Shown here piece by piece: positions 28,424-33,217 of a DNA stretch of 33,217 bases. The notes beneath the pieces are model-generated. The model worked only from the letters and a program-made list of their open reading frames with translations, was not told the DNA's origin and did no database searches. This DNA comes from Rhizoclosmatium globosum. Lineage: Eukaryota > Chytridiomycota > Chytridiomycetes > Chytridiales > Chytriomycetaceae. Position numbers and translations under genes: made by a program. How positions within the stretch are numbered: position 1 is the first letter of the stretch; each line of letters begins with the position of its first letter. The DNA lies in the NCBI GenBank assembly GCA_002104985.1, contig MCGO01000323.1, forward strand, positions 1 to 33,217, read 5' to 3'.

Positions 28424-30656
28424 ATGACAACCAAGTCCCTTCTTTCCGAGGCACTCTTTGCCCCACTTCGTCGTCGCAGTTACGACAAACTGAAGTGTTG
28501 TCTTCTGGCGGTGGAAGCGATGCTGTTCTGACTGAAGAGCCGGTGCAGCTTCCGTCAAAGTCAATTGCAATCTTCTCGGGTGGTTCAGCGGCAAACAACT
28601 TTGTTTCAATGTTCCAGGTACTTTCGTGTTATCTTCTTCAAATGCTGTTTATCGTGAGGCTGACCATGGCGCCACGCAGAGCTTCACCTCGGATATAACC
28701 TACATTTTCCTGTTTCGGATGATGGTGGTTCCACGTCGGAAATCGTAAAGTGGTTGGAGGACCAGAATTGGTGACATTCGTTCGCGACTGGTTAGACTGT
28801 CTGAGACAAAGACTGTGGAGGTAACAAGCACTTTGGGGTCTGAAAACAAGTTAACCTTCTCCATCCAGGCCAAGGCTGTATACAAACTGTTATCATATCG
28901 ACTTCCAACAGCTGCTCCGTCCATTGACGGCCACTGTCCCGCAAAAATGGAATGGCTCAATATTCTTGAGGGAAATCACCACCTCTGGCAAAATATATCG
29001 CTGCCTTACAGAGAGACGATTCGTTCCTTCTTGCTTCAGTTCATTATAAAATTCTCAAGGAAATTGGCGGTGGAGGCTCATTATTACATCAGGCGGCGAA
29101 TCCAACCTCTCCTTTGACTTTCGTGGCGGCTCACTTGGAAACTTCTTTCTCACCGGATGCCGACTCTTCTTTAACTCTTTGGAAGCATCGATATTCCAAT
29201 TTGCACGCGTAACGCGCTGTCCCTCTGCTACATCTGTCCTTCCCATTGTGGCTACAAACCACAATCCTGTCGCGATAGGATGTACTCTCAGAGATGGATC
29301 AGTCATATTCGGCAATGTGAAATATCTCATCCCGGAACCATGTCAAACCCTCCTCCAAAGAAACCTCAGACACTTCAGCGTCAACTATTTGCCATTCCTC
29401 GCTCTCGATCCCCTCAACCAAAAAGATCAACGCACAACCTCCGCGACCAGCATCAACTACAGTGCCACCGCCTTCTCGCTCTCTTCAAAACGATTCCCCT
29501 GCTTCTTCGTATGACATGCTATCCCTCAACAAGCAGCCGCAGCTCCTCAGTAAATCTCTTGATTTACGACCCGCAATAGCAAACGGCACATCTCACGCCT
29601 CCTTGAATGATACCGTGTCCACGTCATCAAACATATTCTTTTCAAAATCAGCTCATGAAACTCCACCCCTTCCTTCTCCTATCCGACGTGTCTTTTACAT
29701 CAACGGCGAAAGAGCCGAAACATTCCCGAAAATCAATCCTCTCGTTCCTGAGCAGCTTGAAACAAAACGGACTATTATTTACGCAATGGGAAGTTTATAC
29801 CAGTTTATTACCATGCTTGATTGTTCCTGGAGTGGGCATTGATAGCGCAAGATTGGATTGATGCCCGTGATGGGGGTGGACGGAGGTCCAGTGTATTTGA
29901 AGACGGCGGAGGGAAACGAGTGAAAGTCAGTGATAGGCGGTCAAGCTCAGTTGCATCATATCCCGTGAAAGTGTCAACAGCCACAGAAACGGATCCAGTT
30001 CCAATTGACTCCTCTCGCCCCACCACATCATCCCCAGAACGCTTCCCACATCTGCTTCACCCCCTCTCCAACCACAAACTTCACGAAAATCTCTCCCCGA
30101 TCTTCAACCTCAACATTCACCCGCGTCGGCCCCCACCTCCCCAACGCGTCAAAATTCTTTTATTAAACGGAACACACGACCCGGAAACAACCGGCTACAC
30201 AGCCCTTGACTTCCTCCTCTCCCTCACAGACACACTCAACTACTCTGTACTCGCGAGCCACACGACCCCAGAAACCGTAAAGAAGCTCATGACATCGCGA
30301 GACGCAAAGACAGACATGTTTGGAGCTGAGAGTATCTGGCGCGGTTTTCTGATGAACTTGGAAGACGATTCTGGGGAATTGATGGAAATGGAGAGTGAAG
30401 GTGGGCGTGGGTATTGGTGAAACCGTATCCTCCTGTTGCTTACGCAACACATTTGGTATATGCGGAGGATTCGCAGGTACATGTTAATGTTGGACGAATC
30501 GAAGCTATGGGTGTGAAATGTGTTATGGTTCCGAAAGCGGGAAGTGTTGAAGGGTGTTTGAGGGAGAGTGTGGCTGCTGAGGAGAAAGAAGAACGAGTTG
30601 CTGGATTCTTTGGTATCGAAGAATTAAGAGGAGTTTTGGACGGGTTATTATTATGA
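28424..30656 (+). CDS. CofD/YvcK-family protein (heavily frame-disrupted)
   Basis: Conserved motifs of the CofD-like (LPPG:FO transferase / gluconeogenesis factor) superfamily lie in order but in different frames: SIAIFSGGSAANNFVSMFQ, VSDDGGSTSEIV, GDIRSRLVRLSE, AVYKLLSYRLP, EWLNILEGNHHLW, NLSFDFRGGSLGNFFLTG, CEISHPGTM, RVFYINGERAETFP, TIIYAMGSLY, LLPCLIVPGVG, VKILLLNGTHDPETTGYTA, and PPVAYATHLVYAEDSQVHVN. Distant bacterial relatives bind a nucleotide or nucleotide-sugar; the role of fungal members is not known to me. At least eight frame changes are needed (near 28745, 28770, 29041, 29080, 29315, 29455, 29790, 29833 and 30415), and an intron probably starts at GTACTT 28618. The start is uncertain; ATG 28424 is a guess. 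Motif conservation favours sequence errors, but a pseudogene is possible. Confidence 0.7.
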
Positions 30657-30776
30657 ATATGATATAATATAGTCTAATAGAGTTTGATTTGTGATTTGTT
30701 GGACGATGGACTGGGAGTCTAGAACAATGAAAATTTAGAAAATCTTTTGTTTTGGGCCTGGCCCACCGATCTAATC

Positions 30777-31838
30777 ATGTCCAGCACAGGCTCCTTCCAA
30801 ACTGAATGGACACCTCCTCCGCCAATTCCTTTCGCGTCTGTCACCGATAGAGCCGGGATGTTTGGAATATCGACGGCACTGACAGTTATGACCATCTTGA
30901 TATTACGCGCGACCCCGATATGGTGGAATCAGCGCACATCAATAATTAAGATCTTAAACGTGGTACAAATCAGTATCGAGTGGATATCTTACTTCCTCGC
31001 CGTTCTTTTTCGTTTTGTAAATCCACGCGACATCTGCCTTCACTACCGAATATTCATCGATTGTCTTTATTACTTTGGGTTTACAACTGCGGTTGAGGCG
31101 ATGCTGCTTCTAAAGGCACAGGCGATGTTTACAAGAGAGAGCACACGCAAGGTTGTTATTGTCTTCGGATTGGTTATTGCTGGAGCTCGTCTTGGACTTG
31201 GAGCCGCAACTATGGCATTCATTGATTATAGTTCAACATACAATCCAAAATCGTTTACTTGCTTTTCCAAGTATGATAATGTTGTAAGTCCAGCTCATAG
31301 CTATTACAGGTATTTCAAGAAATAGTTATAGTAAGAACGGTTAACACAATCGAATAGAATTGTTTGCGATTTAACACTTAGTGCCATCTTTGTTGTCCCA
31401 TTGATTGACAAGCTACACAATGACGAAGGACTTGAAGAATCTTCTCATGAAGTATTTACTCAACTCCTTGCTGATGGCGTTGGGTACCCGATAGCTGCTT
31501 TTACAGTTGCATTTATCATCACCTGTTTACAAATTATAGTTCCTTCGATGGGCCCGTTTACGCAGCTGCTTTACGCTATTGTTAATATAACTGTATGCTT
31601 TTCCATGCATAAAATGGTTGAAAACATTGGCACTGTGGTCAAAAAAGTCTCACAACATTCCAATTGGACTGGTTATGGTTACCGATTTGAAGCAGGAAGT
31701 GGCAGGAAGTCAAATATGGCTAGTCGAGCTCAGGATTCAACAATAGAAAGCACCAGGAGCACTGCGCCACCTGTTCCAAAGCCTGTGCCAAGTGCACCAA
31801 CATCGATATACCTTTCAAATCAAGCAACTTCAGATTAA
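30777..31838 (+). CDS. Seven-helix membrane protein, tandem copy 1
   Basis: Exons 30777-31309 and 31358-31838 give 337 residues. I do not recognise the family. Seven hydrophobic stretches can be seen: GISTALTVMTILILRA; IIKILNVVQISIEWISYFLA; IDCLYYFGFTTAVEAMLLL; VVIVFGLVIAGARLGLGAA; CDLTLSAIFVVPLIDKL; IAAFTVAFIITCLQIIVP; and LLYAIVNITVCFSMHKMV. A short Pro-rich N-terminus without a signal peptide and a Ser/Thr/Pro-rich C-terminal tail of about 75 residues fit a receptor-like layout with an external N-terminus and an internal tail. Charged loops are RFVNPRDICLHYR and MFTRESTRK. A receptor or channel role in the plasma membrane is inference only. A close tandem paralogue follows, with the intron at the same codon. 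Confidence 0.72.
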
Positions 31839-32103
31839 GAATCTTTTCACATCAAATCAACGTTTTTACAGCATCATTTTTCTTTGAAAGGATAAATAAT
31901 ATATTCTCTGTAATTGACATAAAACAACTCACCCTAACCTCTAAGGGGCAGACATATTTGAACAGGAAGTTTGCATGAAATGAATGTAGTCTGACAACGT
32001 TTTAAATGTGATTGGTTGAATGATATATGGCAGTGGGACAATGGAATGCAAACAATGTGAGACTTTTTATTGTCACTCAGCAGCTAGTCTTTTGTATATC
32101 GAA
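31839..32103. other. intergenic stretch between the seven-helix genes
   Basis: About 265 AT-rich bases with no open frame of note; presumed 3' UTR of copy 1 and promoter of copy 2. Confidence 0.4.
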
Positions 32104-33217
32104 TGACCGAGATACGCCCAGTGCAAACAGAATGGATACCTCCTCCACCAATTCCCTTTGCATCTGTTGTCGATAGAGCAGGAATGTTCGGAATATCCAC
32201 AGCATTAATGGTAATGACCATCTTTATTACGTGCAATACCTATATGGTGGGATCAAAGGACATCGATTATTAAGGCGTTAAATGTGGTTCAAATCGGAAT
32301 TGAGTGGATTTCTTACTTTCTCGCCGTCCTCTTTCGTTTCGTGAATCCACGCGATATCTGCCTTCATTACCGGATATTCATAGACTGTCTTTATTACTTT
32401 GGATTTACTACAGCTGTTGAAGCTATGCTTCTCCTCAAAGCCCAGGCGATGTTTACGAAAGACAGCACGCGTAAGCTTGTCATCGGGTTTGGATTGTCTA
32501 TTGCGGGAGCCCGTCTTGGGCTTGGAGCCGCAACTATTGCTTTTGTTGATTACAGTTCCACTTATAATCCAAAGGCGTTTACGTGCTTTTCCAAGTATGA
32601 TGCTTTCGTAAGTCCAGCACATAGCTATTTCAGGTATTGCAGAATTGAATCAATTACGTGCTGATACCACCAAACAACAGAATTGCTTGCGATTTAACTC
32701 TTAGTGCCATATTTCTGGTTCCATTAATCGACAAAGTGTGCAATGACCACGGACTGGGAGCTTCTCCTTCTCATGACTTATACAAGCAGCTCCTAGCCGA
32801 TGGTGTGGGATACCGATGGCGGCTTTCACTGTCGCATTTGTCATTACGTGTGTACAAATGACAGTTCCCGCGGTTGGCCCATTTACACAGCTGCTTTATG
32901 CCATCGTTAACAGCACTATATGTTTTTCCATGCACAAGATGATTGAAAACATTGGCAATGTAGCTAAAAAAATTTCAAAGCAGTCGAACACGGATTTAAG
33001 TGGTTATGGCGGTCAGAATGAAGCGGAAAGTGGCAAAAAGATGAGCTTGGGTAGCCTCGCACACAATTCAACAATGCAAAGCATCAAGAGCACAATGCCA
33101 CCAGTTCCAAAATCGGGGTCAAGTCAACCAGGATCAATGCATAATTTGAATCAAGTAACTTGGACTAAGCGTACATTTAACATTTTACGAAGTTTTTATA
33201 TTTTTTTGATGGATATA
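32104..33217 (+). CDS. Seven-helix membrane protein, tandem copy 2 (frame-disrupted)
   Basis: A close paralogue of the preceding gene, from ATG 32104 (MTEIRPVQTEWIPPPPIPF). Exon 1 ends at the donor after SYFR (about 32632) and exon 2 starts at 32681, reading CDLTLSAIFLVPLIDKV. Helices 2-4 are almost identical to copy 1 (EWISYFLAVLFRFVNPRDIC, GARLGLGAATIAFVDYSSTY). Compared with copy 1, two bases are missing near 32223, one C near 32813 (in GVGY-P-MAAF) and one base near 33154, just before the stop shared with copy 1; without that last base the frame runs to the window end. The conserved parts stay close to copy 1 across each break, so either recent decay or sequence errors apply. Confidence 0.65.

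Noticed and set aside
1..33217. Bacterial, plasmid or viral origin, CRISPR arrays, intact transposons, tRNA or rRNA genes
   Set aside because: Introns, fungal and ciliary genes and poly(A) signals mark nuclear eukaryotic DNA; I found no regularly spaced repeats, terminal repeats, transposase or reverse-transcriptase motifs, or RNA gene structures.

Overview
The window is nuclear DNA of a fungus that very probably has a flagellated (zoosporic, chytrid-like) stage. The genes are packed closely and most carry short spliceosomal introns of about 42-93 nt with GT..AG ends. Fungal hallmarks are an Mnn1-type mannosyltransferase, two GPI-anchored wall-type proteins and a Zn2Cys6-like regulator. Two genes belong to cilia and flagella: a TTLL6/13-type tubulin polyglutamylase and B9D2, a transition-zone protein. 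Yeasts, ascomycetes and mushrooms lack these.

Layout. (1) 1-6805, + strand: a tandem array of five paralogous C2H2 zinc-finger genes; the first is cut by the window edge and the second is frame-disrupted. (2) 6890-11429, +: ORC6 (replication origin recognition), then the TTLL enzyme. (3) 13854-11465, -: a small secreted Cys-rich protein resembling stanniocalcin-like proteins, then the MNN1-family enzyme. (4) 14101-17676, +: two tandem GPI-anchored paralogues, the decayed 3' end of a duplicated regulator, and the intact Zn2Cys6-like regulator. (5) 17692-19738: two divergent F-box genes. (6) 24417-19792, -: TXNDC17-like thioredoxin, NTAQ1, an F-box gene, an ammonium transporter and B9D2. (7) 24698-33217, +: a golgin-like coiled-coil protein, a CofD/YvcK-family protein, and two tandem seven-helix membrane proteins, the second running towards the window end.

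Most multi-exon models were built by joining reading frames at GT..AG sites whose phases match. B9D2 (five exons), the ammonium transporter (four), ORC6 (five), TTLL (three), TXNDC17 (three), MNN1 (two) and the secreted protein (two) all give uninterrupted products with well-known family motifs across the junctions. In contrast, zinc-finger genes 2 and 3, the golgin, the CofD-like gene and the second seven-helix gene carry frame breaks, mostly one missing base, while their conserved motifs survive in alternating frames. Either these are young pseudogenes or the assembly has uncorrected indels; the second seems likelier for the CofD-like gene and the golgin.

There is no evident pathway cluster. 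The recurrent theme is local tandem duplication: zinc-finger genes x5, GPI proteins x2, a regulator plus its remnant, an F-box pair, seven-helix proteins x2. I saw no rRNA, tRNA, CRISPR array or intact transposon.
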